A DNA stretch of 64,000 nt from Rhizobium sp. CF080. Its GTDB lineage: Bacteria > Pseudomonadota > Alphaproteobacteria > Rhizobiales > Rhizobiaceae. Position numbers and translations under genes: made by a program. Below the pieces are notes generated by a model that saw only the letters and a list, made by a program, of their open reading frames with translations, did not search any database and was not told the DNA's origin. The stretch spans positions 930,001-994,000 of the forward strand of contig NZ_AKKC02000002.1 in NCBI RefSeq assembly GCF_000282095.2. Direction: 5' to 3'. Below, piece after piece: positions 1-9,549 of this stretch (position 1 is the first letter of the stretch; the number at the start of each line of letters is the position of its first letter).

Positions 1-1442
1 TTGAATTCCTCAATAACGTTGGTTAGGCGAAGCCGTCCCATATCGAAGATAGTTTCCATCTTGGTTTCGGGGATAGGCAAGGGCTCAGCAATCTGAACAC
101 CAATAAAGCGCCGATTGCCGCCGTCCATACGGTTTTGCAGCATGACGGCATGGGCAGTCGGCGCGCTGCCGGAGAAGAAATCCAACACGATAGCGCCCTC
201 TTCGGGCTTAGTGGCCAGTTGAACGATGCGCTGAAGCAGCTCCACAGGCTTTACCGAGTTCAAGACATTTTCGGTATGCTCAAAGGGAACGTATTTAAGA
301 AGTGTTTTCTTGGCATCTTGGGTGTGGCCTACGTCATTATAGAACCAGAGGGTCTGAGGTGTTCGCCCCGACGACACCTCAGAAAGAAATTTCTTCACGG
401 CTGGGGAGTTGGTTCCATCTTTTCCCCACCAGATTCGATTGTCTGCATCGAGCTCCAAGAATTTCTCTTTGCTGATGCGCCAGTAGGTTCCAGTTGGTGG
501 TCCGGAAATTACCCTGCCAGATGGGGTTGTAAGAGAATAGACGCCCGCATCGTAAGGGTTGCGCGCGGTCATGTTCTCGGCCTTCCACGGCCCGCGAGAG
601 TCGTTGTCCAAGTTCTTGTAGCGCGCCTCCATCTCGTCTGTGCGAGGTAGGGGGTTGGGGAACCAAACCTCCTTATTCTTCGCGAACACCAGAATGAAAT
701 CATGATCTTCTGAGAACCACTTCGCGGAGTTCTTCGGTGCATAGACCTTCTGCCAGACGATTGTAGCGACAAAATTCGAGTCGCCGAAAATCTCGCTTCC
801 CATCTTTCTCAAGCTATCGACCTCGTTGTCGTCGATCGAGACAAAGACGACGCCGTCATCTGCGAGGAGATTCTTGGCCAAACGCAGCCTAGGATACAGC
901 ATAGAAAGCCAATCCGAATGGAATCGACCGTTTGCCTCGGTGTTGGCCACGAGTCGTATGCCATTCTCATCCGCCTGCCCAGATAGGTTCAGGTAATCTG
1001 CGGTGCCCTGTGAGTAATCATCGTCGTAGATGAAATCTCTGCCGGTGTTGTAAGGTGGGTCGATGTAGATCAATTTCACTCGACCAAGAAACGACTCTTG
1101 AAGGACCTTTAGAGCCTCAAGGTTGTCGCCCTCGATCAGAAGGTTGTTCGACGCATCGAAGTCAATGCTCTGGTCTCGGACGGGCCGCAATGTCTTTGCA
1201 ATCGGCAAATTGGCGGCCAACACAGCCTCCTGCTTCCCCGGCCAGTCCAGCCTATATCGCTCCTGCGCCCCCTCCACGATGCTGTCGCTCAGTTCCTGCC
1301 GAAGCTGATCGAAGTCCACGGCCAAACGTAACTGCCCGGTCGCCTCATCGCGCGCCTCAGTCACGCAGCCGGGGAACAAGTTGCGGATCTTGTCGATGTT
1401 CTCCTGGCTCAAGTCAGGGCTGTGCATCTTCAGCTTTTCCAT
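1..1442 (-). CDS. Site-specific adenine DNA methyltransferase, beta class (type III Mod-like), 3' part missing
   Basis: This protein methylates adenine in DNA using S-adenosylmethionine and is probably the modification subunit of a restriction or defence system. The reading frame starts at an ATG 10 nt after the DUF4391 stop and runs off the left edge after about 480 codons. The catalytic motif IV, DPPYNTG, sits near residue 128, and the SAM-binding motif I (LDFFSGSAPTAHA) comes much later, near residue 400. That order is the beta-class arrangement typical of type III Mod proteins. The segment LLIEGDNLEALKVL just before DPPY is also characteristic of Mod. A Res subunit would be expected beyond the left edge, but this cannot be seen. 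It is the last visible gene of a four-gene minus-strand set. Confidence 0.9.
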   Translation of the reverse strand, partial: MEKLKMHSPDLSQENIDKIRNLFPGCVTEARDEATGQLRLAVDFDQLRQELSDSIVEGAQERYRLDWPGKQEAVLAANLPIAKTLRPVRDQSIDFDASNNLLIEGDNLEALKVLQESFLGRVKLIYIDPPYNTGRDFIYDDDYSQGTADYLNLSGQADENGIRLVANTEANGRFHSDWLSMLYPRLRLAKNLLADDGVVFVSIDDNEVDSLRKMGSEIFGDSNFVATIVWQKVYAPKNSAKWFSEDHDFILVFAKNKEVWFPNPLPRTDEMEARYKNLDNDSRGPWKAENMTARNPYDAGVYSLTTPSGRVISGPPTGTYWRISKEKFLELDADNRIWWGKDGTNSPAVKKFLSEVSSGRTPQTLWFYNDVGHTQDAKKTLLKYVPFEHTENVLNSVKPVELLQRIVQLATKPEEGAIVLDFFSGSAPTAHAVMLQNRMDGGNRRFIGVQIAEPLPIPETKMETIFDMGRLRLTNVIEEF

Positions 1443-1452
1443 CTTTGTCCTC

Positions 1453-2214
1453 TTATTCCTTCACCAGAGCCTGCATCGGACTTTTACCGGCCAGCCGCTC
1501 CAGCTCCTGTTTCGCAGCGCGCAGCTCGGCATTGATTGCCACGCGCTTATTGAATTGCTTCTCGCGGGCCAACCGCGCCTTGATCCGTTCGACCTCGCGG
1601 GTCATGGTCCTGATCGCCTCGGCCTGGACAATCCTTTCCTCCAGTGACAGCGGCTGTACCACTGGCGCCGCTGCAAACGAAGCCTGCGGAGCTTCGGCAA
1701 AGCCGGCGGTGGCGCCGGGCGCCAGCCATCCGGTCTGCTCCTCGACCAGGGGACCGAGAATCTGTTCGTACAGCGCTCCCATCGTTAGCGCCACGGGGAG
1801 CGCCGTCCGTTGCGTGTCCTCGTTCACCCACTCGCTCTCGAAATAGTCGCCCAGCACCCACTTCGTGCTGTCGGCCTCGCTCGGCCGTTTATAGGCCGCG
1901 GCGAGCTTGACCTTGCCGCCATGCGCCAGCTCGAACAGCAACGGAAACGGGATAGCGCGATCGATGGCGCGCAGCACGTCAATGCTGAGGTTTTTTTCCC
2001 GTTGCGCGATCCGAAACACCTGGATTTCGGTCACGGCCCTCGTCGCCGGCAGATTGATTGTCTCCGGTGCCAGCTTGTGCGACCAGACGATCTGATCGAT
2101 CTCCCGCACGAACAGCTCCTTGAGCGCAGTGTTGGCGCCCGAATGCTCATAGATTTTGTTCTTGGGGATGATCCGCCCGAAGGTACTGGCGCGGGGCCAA
2201 TCGTAAAGGGTCAC
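1453..2214 (-). CDS. DUF4391 domain protein
   Basis: A 253-residue protein that matches the DUF4391 family as I remember it, which often sits between a helicase and a Mod-type methyltransferase. Its molecular role is not known. The first 140 residues look like a compact globular domain (LYDWPRASTFGRIIPKNKIY at the start, then a basic-acidic stretch). The segment after about residue 185 is rich in E, R, K and A with regular spacing and should form a coiled coil, which suggests a role in oligomerisation or in docking the methyltransferase or helicase. Its start overlaps the helicase stop by 4 nt and its stop lies 10 nt before the methyltransferase start, so the three genes are translationally linked. 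Family assignment is by recall, not by search. Confidence 0.75.
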   Translation of the reverse strand: MTLYDWPRASTFGRIIPKNKIYEHSGANTALKELFVREIDQIVWSHKLAPETINLPATRAVTEIQVFRIAQREKNLSIDVLRAIDRAIPFPLLFELAHGGKVKLAAAYKRPSEADSTKWVLGDYFESEWVNEDTQRTALPVALTMGALYEQILGPLVEEQTGWLAPGATAGFAEAPQASFAAAPVVQPLSLEERIVQAEAIRTMTREVERIKARLAREKQFNKRVAINAELRAAKQELERLAGKSPMQALVKE

Positions 2215-5200
2215 GTGGCACCCCCGCTTACGCGCTGGCCTCCTTCGACGCGCAGGAAGGCGATCAGCTCGAAATCATCCAGCCCTTTAATCGTGTGCGT
2301 CAGCGCGGTCGTTCGGCCGCCGCTGAATAGGCTATCGATGTCTTTTTCTTCTTTCACCTCGATCATCGAGCGGATCGCCTGGCTGAGCAGATCGGAGTAG
2401 CGCCCCATCTGGCGGCCATCCTCTGTCCGCGCGTTGAATAGGCGGCAGACATCCGGGATCGGCTCGGCGCGCCCCTTGCAACTGCTGCGGATCAGGTCGA
2501 GGAGCCGCTTCACCTCGGTATGGTCTGCGACGATCTCGCCGTCGTCGTCGATATAGACCAGGTAGAAGGGATGCAGGCGGTTCTGCTGATTGATGTTGAC
2601 GCCATGGTGCACGTTCTTCAGGGCAAAGATCACGCCGGGCCGCAGTCCAAGCTCGTCAGCCGCCGGCACGACGGCGTGCATGCCAAACGGCGCGGCCTCC
2701 AGGTCCCCGTGTTCCTTGACGTAGTTGAGCAGATCCATGCGAAAATCGTTAAGGCCAAGGTCGGTGATCGAGATGCCGGCCTTCACGTCTTCCAACTCGA
2801 TCACCTCTTCCTGCATCCGCTTGAGCTGTTCCTTGCGATAGGCAATGTCACTGGACTTGGCGGTCAGCACGTTGTCGTCGCCGGTCGCCGTGACGTCGGC
2901 GATCACCATGCGGTTTTCAACGCGCTCCTTGAGATTGATATATTCGTCCAGCGTTATGTCCGGCCAGTAGTTGACGAGCTGGATCTGGTCATTAGGCGAG
3001 CCGATGCGGTCAATACGACCGAAGCGCTGGATGATCCGGACCGGGTTCCAGTGGATGTCGTAATTGACCAGGAAATCGCAGTCCTGCAGGTTCTGGCCTT
3101 CCGAAATGCAATCCGTGCCGATTAGGATATCCAGTTCGGCTGTCTCATGAGGTAGAACGACCGACTTTTCCTTCGAGCGGGGTGAGAACAGCGTCAGCAC
3201 GCTCTGAAAGTCATAAGCTTTTTTGAGCGTGGTTTTCGGGGAGCCCGAGCCTGTCACCTGGCCCACATGCAGGCCCAGACCATGAGCAAATTGTGCCAGA
3301 TTTTCATAGAGGTAGTTGGCAGTGTCGGCAAAGGCCGTGAAGACAATGACCTTCCGGTTGCCGGGGTTGAGCGGTTTCTCGATTTTTTGCTTCAGCAAGG
3401 AAAGCAAGTGCTGAAGTTTGGCATCGTCCTCTGGCGCCACCTTGTCCATCGACGCGATCAAGGCGTCGATCAGGGCACGATCCCCTGCGAGATCGTGCTT
3501 CCACGACGGTAGGTCCATGTCGCTGAGGCTGATTTGCATCTTCTTGCCGACGGTAAACTCGTCGAGCCCCGAGAGGTCATCGTCCTCCGGGTCGAAATCG
3601 CTCATATCCTCCAGATGGTCGCTGATGCTTCCACCGCGCCCGGTTGTCTCATACTCAGCAATGGCATCGAGCGCCCGCGTGATGTTGCCGCCCAGAGCGC
3701 GCAAGGTCAGGCGGAAGGCCGCAACCGAGCTTTCGAGGCGCTTGAGGAGGTTCGTGGTCATAAGCGCCTGAAGGCTGCGCTCGCGATCGGCCTGCCGAAG
3801 TTTTCCGCGGCCACCTTCGACCTGGGTGTCGTAGATCTCCTCGTACTTCCTGAGCCGGCTTGGCAGGATATAGCTGATCGGCGCATAGACCGCGAGCTTC
3901 AATACCGACAACTGGCCGAAGATTTCGTTTAGGCCCATCACATCCGGTCGCTGCGTGATCGGGCAGTGGAACGACAGCGGCTTGCGGCGCTGGGGGAATT
4001 TGCCTATGTCCTTCGTGTCGTAAAAAGTTTCGATATGCTTGCGCGACCGCGCGATGGTCACAGCATCGAGTAGCTCGAAGAAGTCGAAGTCCAGCGTCTT
4101 GAGAATCGTGGCAGCCGTCCGCTCGTCTGGCGGCAGCGCTGACCATTCGTTGAAAGCCTTCTGCGCGCGCCGGAAGATCTCCTCGATGCTGGTCTGCGAC
4201 TTCAAGCTCTTGCTGAGTGTATCCGATTGCCCTTCATAGGCGAGTGCGAGCTGATTACGCAGATCGTTGAAGCGGTTGTTCACCGGCGTTGCCGAGAGCA
4301 TCAGCACCTTGGTCTTCACGCCCGCGCGGATCACTTTGTTCATCAGCTTTTGATAACGGGTCTCCCGATCCTTGAAGACGTCGTTATTCCGGAAATTGTG
4401 GGATTCGTCGATCACCACGAGATCGTAATTGCCCCAGTTCACCCGGTTCAGCGGAATGCCGAACGACTCACCCGACGTGCGCGACAGATCAGTGTGGCAG
4501 AGCACGTCATAATTGAAGCGATCCTTGGCGAAGATATTGGTGGTGAGGTTGCTGTTATAGTTCCGCCAGTTGTCGGCCAGCTTCTTCGGGCAAAGCACCA
4601 GCACCGACTTGTTGCGCAGCTCATAATATTTGACGACGGCAAGGGCGGTGAACGTTTTGCCTAGGCCAACGGAGTCCGCGAGGATGCAGCCGTTATAGGT
4701 CTCGAGCTTGTTGATGATCCCGGTCGCCGCGTCCCGCTGGTAGTTGAACAGCTTGTTCCAGACGATGCTCTCCTGATAGCCGGTCAGGTCATTCGGCAGC
4801 ACGTCTTCGTTGATGTCCTCCAGGAATTCGCGGAATATGTTGTAGAGCATCAGGAAGTAGACGCGTTCGGGAGCGTTCTCCTGGTAGACGGATTCGATGT
4901 GGTCGCAGACGGCGTCCGTCACGTCCCTCAGCTTGTCAGCGTCGTTCCAGATCTGGTTGAAGAGCTGCAGATAGACCCCCGCATGGACAGGCTCGTCCAT
5001 GCGGGTCACGAAGTTGGAGACAGCGTTGCCCTTCTGATAGCCAAGGTCCACGGCCGTAAACCCGCTGATCGGCATATAGGCAACGGCGGCTCCGCCGGTC
5101 TCCACATGCGCAAACGGCTGCATGGCGGCTTGCGTTGCATTGGACTTGAACCGTGCCTTCTTGCGGATCCATTCTGCACATTCACGAGCCACAGCGCGCT

Positions 5201-5501
5201 GCGTGAGCTTGTTGCGAAGCTTGATCTCGAACTCGGTGCCGTAGAGGCTATTCTCCCGACCATCCTTGGGAATGAAGAATTCGCGCCTCTCCTTCCGCAG
5301 CTTGTCAGTCGCCTCCGTAGGTACGAACGTCGGAGACGTGAAGACGAACTGGAGCCTGTCGATTTTCGAGAGCTCGGACTTCAGAGCCTCATATGCATAG
5401 ATCGAGAAGCATGACGCCGCAATTTTCACGCGCGAGCCGCGGCTGAGCGTTTCCTTCAGATCATCGCCAAGGAGCTGGGAGGTGTTGTCGATGATTTTCA
5501 T
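2211..5501 (-). CDS. SNF2-type superfamily 2 helicase with PLD-like N-terminal domain
   Basis: A 1096-residue ATP-dependent DNA translocase or helicase. The Walker A motif ADSVGLGKT is at about residues 275-283, the DEAH-type box VIDESHNF near 365, and motif III LMLSATPVNNR follows. The second RecA-like half carries KVIVFTAFADTANYL and GTDCISEGQNLQ, ending in the arginine-finger motif QRFGRIDRIGS. The first 170 residues (SCFSIYAYEALKSEL, FVFTSPTFVP) resemble the phospholipase D-like domain found in front of such helicases. However, no HxK(x)4D nuclease motif is visible, and the segment where it should lie reads AHVETGGAAVAYMPISGFT. The domain may bind DNA rather than cut it. The gene overlaps DUF4391 by 4 nt and lies 276 nt after the SF1 helicase. 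Confidence 0.88.
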   Translation of the reverse strand: MKIIDNTSQLLGDDLKETLSRGSRVKIAASCFSIYAYEALKSELSKIDRLQFVFTSPTFVPTEATDKLRKERREFFIPKDGRENSLYGTEFEIKLRNKLTQRAVARECAEWIRKKARFKSNATQAAMQPFAHVETGGAAVAYMPISGFTAVDLGYQKGNAVSNFVTRMDEPVHAGVYLQLFNQIWNDADKLRDVTDAVCDHIESVYQENAPERVYFLMLYNIFREFLEDINEDVLPNDLTGYQESIVWNKLFNYQRDAATGIINKLETYNGCILADSVGLGKTFTALAVVKYYELRNKSVLVLCPKKLADNWRNYNSNLTTNIFAKDRFNYDVLCHTDLSRTSGESFGIPLNRVNWGNYDLVVIDESHNFRNNDVFKDRETRYQKLMNKVIRAGVKTKVLMLSATPVNNRFNDLRNQLALAYEGQSDTLSKSLKSQTSIEEIFRRAQKAFNEWSALPPDERTAATILKTLDFDFFELLDAVTIARSRKHIETFYDTKDIGKFPQRRKPLSFHCPITQRPDVMGLNEIFGQLSVLKLAVYAPISYILPSRLRKYEEIYDTQVEGGRGKLRQADRERSLQALMTTNLLKRLESSVAAFRLTLRALGGNITRALDAIAEYETTGRGGSISDHLEDMSDFDPEDDDLSGLDEFTVGKKMQISLSDMDLPSWKHDLAGDRALIDALIASMDKVAPEDDAKLQHLLSLLKQKIEKPLNPGNRKVIVFTAFADTANYLYENLAQFAHGLGLHVGQVTGSGSPKTTLKKAYDFQSVLTLFSPRSKEKSVVLPHETAELDILIGTDCISEGQNLQDCDFLVNYDIHWNPVRIIQRFGRIDRIGSPNDQIQLVNYWPDITLDEYINLKERVENRMVIADVTATGDDNVLTAKSSDIAYRKEQLKRMQEEVIELEDVKAGISITDLGLNDFRMDLLNYVKEHGDLEAAPFGMHAVVPAADELGLRPGVIFALKNVHHGVNINQQNRLHPFYLVYIDDDGEIVADHTEVKRLLDLIRSSCKGRAEPIPDVCRLFNARTEDGRQMGRYSDLLSQAIRSMIEVKEEKDIDSLFSGGRTTALTHTIKGLDDFELIAFLRVEGGQRVSGGAT

Positions 5502-5777
5502 TGGTTGAAGAACGCCTTGGATATGGATGGATCATCTGTCGAACGAGGGAACACACACAAACGATATGCCTTGTGTGGGGGCACTAGACAAGCGCTGTGC
5601 AACGCTGCATTGCGGTAGGGATCCAGCTCGTTACTGGCACGTGTTTACGCGCGGAAATTATTTCCGCTCGACTAATCGTTCGACCCACTGAGGGAGTCAT
5701 GTTCGCTCCCTCGCGTCCGCAATTAACCCGCACTTTTCCGATCCGACCCCTTAACCTGCTGCATCCACAAGGTAATC
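5502..5777. promoter_or_regulatory. Intergenic region with two inverted repeats between the helicase genes
   Basis: This 276-nt stretch lies between two minus-strand helicase genes. It holds a perfect 8+8 palindrome with a single central base, GCGGAAATTATTTCCGC (5651-5667), and a 7-bp inverted repeat GAGGGAG/CTCCCTC with a 9-nt loop (5690-5712). Neither is followed by a T-run on the minus strand, so they look more like an operator and an mRNA hairpin than an intrinsic terminator. They could allow separate control of the downstream three-gene set. No short gene was convincing here. Confidence 0.4.
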
Positions 5778-8501
5778 TCAGCTTTCCCACCGATCTGTGA
5801 AGTGCTCGGATATTGGGGCCATGTCAGGCGGCACTTTGCCAGAAAAAGTAAGACCGAAGTACGTAGCCGCTCGCGTTGCACCAACGTAGAGGAATTTATT
5901 GAACAAGCTTGGTTTTCTCTGGATGAGGCCATCCATGTCCATGAAGAACGCCGCCTGAAACTCCAACCCTTTAATGTGCTGGATATCGAAGACCCTTATG
6001 GTCTTCTCGCTCCCAATCGACTTACCGTCCTTGCATGCCTCAGCATTGTAATTGATGTCGCGCAGCAATTTGTTGAGCTCGAGTGCCAAAGGCTCGACGT
6101 CGTCCTCACTGTTGACCAGAACGGCAATGGAAGGAAGCCGATTGTCCCTCGCTTCGATCTCTCCGATGCGCTCCCGGAGCCAATGAGCTTTAGCCTCGAC
6201 CGTATTCAGCCCATCTCCCCACACCGGAGCGATCCCTTCGAGGTCATTGAAGTCCGGCAGACTTACTTCCTGGCTTGAGCCATCAAGGGCAGTTACAGCA
6301 CTTGCGAGCTCCACCAGCTTCCGCGTCTGGCGATAGGAAATTGATACAGAGCGTCGCTCGAAATTCTTGCTGATCCAATCAAAATCGTGGTCGGAAGTTA
6401 TACCCCATTCCGTCAAACGCTGGTTAAAATCACCGCATACAAAGAAGGAGTGCAGGCTCGGATGAGCAAGCTGATGCATCAGGGCTAGTTGAATAAGTGA
6501 GAAGTCCGTCACCTCGTCGACTAGGATCTGATTGCGATAAAGGGAGCGGATGTTGGCCAGGACACCTCGGCTTGGGGGCTCGACGCCAGGGACTTGAGCA
6601 AGCCTGCTGTTGACCTCCGCGCCAATTCGCATCGTGGCCAGCATCAATAGATCTAGTTCCTGCCACGAGATAACCGAGTTGGACGATGGCGATAGCCTGT
6701 ACCATTTACTTGAAAAAGCCTCCTCCGCTCGAAAGCCCCGAAATTTTGGGATAATCGAACGCATCATGAGGCGATCCGGGCGAAGGAATTTCCGTATCCT
6801 TCGCTGGGACCGCGAAATCTGCGCAAGCTGCTTCATCTGCTCGTCATTAGGAAGTCGATCCTCACCCAGCCAAGCGGACAATTTGCCGCCATAGGTTCTC
6901 GGTCCAGGCCGTTTGCCGTTCGAACGAGCGTTGGCGAAAGTCCTCAAGAGTTTCGAATAACGTAAGTAAGCTGCTTGAACGGTCTGAGACGTTGGGACTG
7001 AAGCTTCGTCATCGTCTTCGGCATCGAAAACCTCGTCCGCGTCCTCCTCTTCCTGTTCTTCCTGCTGACCCCGGCTAAGTTCTGCCGAGATCTTGCCGAA
7101 CTTATCCAAGAACTGCTTGTCCGACGTCAGTAAGATTCTCAGCAAGCCGTCAGATATTTTTCCGAACTCTGTCTGCAGACGAGATAGTGCCTGGTGCAGT
7201 TCCTCTCGAACGCGAGCCAGTTCCACGATTATATTGCCATCGGTGCCACGCCGTTGAGCGGCTATGACGCTGGCAACTCTTGCTCCAATCCTCGACACCT
7301 CGGGGTCAGACGATCGGGCAAGCGCGTCTGCCTCGGACGTTAGATCATTGCCGACAGCCGCCCAAAAATATTCTACAAAGGTATCATACCAGGTGGCGTC
7401 TTGAGATGAACCGCATCGTGCAGCCAGATAATCTTGGCTTTCTTTCGCGAGAACAAACAGACCCTTGCGGTTGGTTGTGTTCAATAGCCCGAGATAGTCA
7501 CGGGCCACTTCTTCACGGTACTGGCTCCAGGTTTTGATGTTCTCTTCAGATACCGGGACGCCTTCCCGACCAAAGTTTTCCCTCACATATTGCTTGAGCA
7601 GCTCAGTCGGTGAAAACAGCATCCAGCTTCTTGGATGATCGGCAAGCTCGCCAGCTCGCCGAATTGCCGCCCGTTCCATCTCTGAGAGCGCATCTTCATT
7701 TAAATCGACTTTCTGACCCAGCCTGCGTATCAATGTTGTGGTTTTGCCGGTACCCGGCGGACCAGAGAGGAACAGTCTCCGGTTGATTGGCATGCGGAAG
7801 ATTTCGTCCTGATACTCGTCGACGATTCGTTGCTGGCGCAAGGTAACACCGTCGACCTCGGGTCGAACGATGCCCGATATCATAAGGGCGCTTTGCTCCG
7901 CTGCCGCGAGGATTTGCGCGAGTACATCCTCCTGCTCTTCAGTGGGCTTAAGGCCAGATGTCCCGCTTTTGAGATAGCGTACCAGCGAGGGCACTGTGCG
8001 GTTCCCACCCCGCAAGCTAATCAAGCTGTTGACGGAATCCCACTCGTTCGCGCGCTTCTCAGGATACAGCTTCGTGACGGCAGTGATCAGAACATTTTGT
8101 TCGCGACCTCCGATCTTGACCGTGTATTCAGCGCCGGGCGTTCTGGATGCAATACTTCCGACTGGGGAATTGAGGCTGGCAACACGCAGCCCACCAAGTC
8201 CCCCTGGCGGCGCAGACGGCGCAATGAAAATAGCATCAGGCCTGCCATCTTCATCCTCGAAATCGACACGCGCTAGGAGCGGCTCCTTGCGAAGCCGCCC
8301 GAGAGAGGCCGCGGTTTCGCGGCGCACCTTCGCATACTCCTCCACCTGATTAGGTGCCGTGACAGAATTGACGTACGCAAATTGCCCGACCGCTTCGGTG
8401 AGCGGCCTCTCTGCATCCGCGTCAACCTTGCGCGCAATCTTCTCCATGCAGTCGAGAGATGTCCTCGCCGCATTTTCTATGACTGCCCCGACTTCATCCA
8501 T
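5778..8501 (-). CDS. Superfamily 1 (UvrD/Rep-like) helicase of a defence-type island
   Basis: A large SF1 helicase of 907 residues. The Walker A motif GPPGTGKTTTLIRR is near residue 247. Motif II reads ILVDEVTDFS, motif III CGDFNQRL, motif IV SISYRQTRKL, and the C-terminal motifs are HIKGLEFQAAFF and LYVGATRAA. About 240 residues precede the ATPase core, and an acidic linker rich in E and D (about residues 500-525) interrupts it. This resembles the large uncharacterised SF1 proteins in defence islands rather than housekeeping UvrD or Rep. I chose the ATG at 8501 because AGGAA lies 7-10 nt upstream; an upstream start (8600) would add 33 weakly coded residues. The gene is visibly poorer in GC than the cobalamin region, which suggests acquisition by transfer. 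Confidence 0.85.
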   Translation of the reverse strand: MDEVGAVIENAARTSLDCMEKIARKVDADAERPLTEAVGQFAYVNSVTAPNQVEEYAKVRRETAASLGRLRKEPLLARVDFEDEDGRPDAIFIAPSAPPGGLGGLRVASLNSPVGSIASRTPGAEYTVKIGGREQNVLITAVTKLYPEKRANEWDSVNSLISLRGGNRTVPSLVRYLKSGTSGLKPTEEQEDVLAQILAAAEQSALMISGIVRPEVDGVTLRQQRIVDEYQDEIFRMPINRRLFLSGPPGTGKTTTLIRRLGQKVDLNEDALSEMERAAIRRAGELADHPRSWMLFSPTELLKQYVRENFGREGVPVSEENIKTWSQYREEVARDYLGLLNTTNRKGLFVLAKESQDYLAARCGSSQDATWYDTFVEYFWAAVGNDLTSEADALARSSDPEVSRIGARVASVIAAQRRGTDGNIIVELARVREELHQALSRLQTEFGKISDGLLRILLTSDKQFLDKFGKISAELSRGQQEEQEEEDADEVFDAEDDDEASVPTSQTVQAAYLRYSKLLRTFANARSNGKRPGPRTYGGKLSAWLGEDRLPNDEQMKQLAQISRSQRRIRKFLRPDRLMMRSIIPKFRGFRAEEAFSSKWYRLSPSSNSVISWQELDLLMLATMRIGAEVNSRLAQVPGVEPPSRGVLANIRSLYRNQILVDEVTDFSLIQLALMHQLAHPSLHSFFVCGDFNQRLTEWGITSDHDFDWISKNFERRSVSISYRQTRKLVELASAVTALDGSSQEVSLPDFNDLEGIAPVWGDGLNTVEAKAHWLRERIGEIEARDNRLPSIAVLVNSEDDVEPLALELNKLLRDINYNAEACKDGKSIGSEKTIRVFDIQHIKGLEFQAAFFMDMDGLIQRKPSLFNKFLYVGATRAATYFGLTFSGKVPPDMAPISEHFTDRWES

Positions 8502-9549
8502 CGTTGATTGTTCCTGCCCGAAGTAAACATTTGATTTTCCCCAAATCTTGATCAAATAGCGCGCACTGTAAAGTGGTTTTGCAACTTGAAAGCACAACAA
8601 AATGTTGCGCCGTCAGCAATGTCGCCGCTCCAGAGCTTCTCGGATCGCCAGCGGTTCCCACATTCGCATCGCAACTCCCTCGCACTCGCTACCAACCGCT
8701 GCCCAAGTTCCTCGACCCGCCTAACATTCGACCCACTGTTCAACCCGATTTCCCTGGCCACCACTTGCCAATCGCGCCGACGCAAATCTGGTGCTGTGAA
8801 ACGAGCGCTGATGCTTTGAGGCAGGCTGTGATCGACGGTGCGATACACCGCGGCGCACGTCAAGTCGTGGAGCGGCGCCGCGTTCGCAGACCCGCCCGCA
8901 CCGATCAGGATCGAATCGTTTTGGGCGTGGGGTATACGAGTTGCGGACCAGTACGTTGACGATCAGTACATCAAGAAGTTCCAGACGGTCGCCGGTCAAA
9001 CAAGGTCGCCGATCGCACCGAGCATCATCTTCAGCGTCACGCGGCGACCAGTCGACGAGCTCTCATACTTTGGGATGGAAAACTACCCGTTAGCTGGCAA
9101 ACTCCTTCTTGGTGTAGCCTCCGGATTTGTCCCCGCGGATCGTTGAAGCAGTCACAGCGTTTAGCCGGTAGAATACTTAGGCTGCTTGCCTGCTCGCTCT
9201 CTTGAGATCCGGTATCGCGCGTGGTATCGCTTCAGGTATCGCAAACGGTGCTTTTGCATCAGCGGTTTGCCGAGAACCCTGCAAAACTGGGTATCGTGCG
9301 GCTAATTGGGGAAGAGTCCCACCCTCTCCGCCATTATGAATGTCACCTATCGAGCGCCTGGGTTGCCCGTGTCTTCCCTCTGATGTCCATTTCTGGACGT
9401 GCTTGACCATGGCGGGGCATCGGCTCGAGCCACACTGACGCTACGACCCGCCTGGCTGCAAACCTCATGGCATTTCGGTTTAGAACCCGCCGGGTCCATG
9501 CTTCGTCGCGAACACCTATTTCGAGATATCTGAGCTGCTGGCCTAAACC
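8502..9549. other. About 1 kb without a convincing gene; possible decayed island boundary
   Basis: No complete gene is supported here. Several weak minus-strand frames exist. One, 8552-8863, starts with TTG and reads a partly protein-like string (LRRRDWQVVAREIGLNSG), and adjacent frames carry short plausible stretches such as LTGDRLELLDVLIVNVLVRN near 8940-9000 and VTLKMMLGAIGDLV just upstream in another frame. The frame changes with intervening stops look like a decayed coding region, but I cannot name a parent family. The stretch separates the lower-GC defence island from core-like chromosomal genes and may contain the island's insertion edge. No tRNA or clear att repeat was found. Confidence 0.4.

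Noticed and set aside
8552-8863. A 103-codon minus-strand frame upstream of the SF1 helicase
   Set aside because: Starts with TTG, has no ribosome-binding site I can see and no recognisable family; kept only as part of the gene-poor stretch.
9177-9410. A 77-codon minus-strand frame with a repeated IPEAIPRAIPD-like string
   Set aside because: The repetition comes from short GGTATCGC-like DNA repeats and there is no start signal or conservation evidence.
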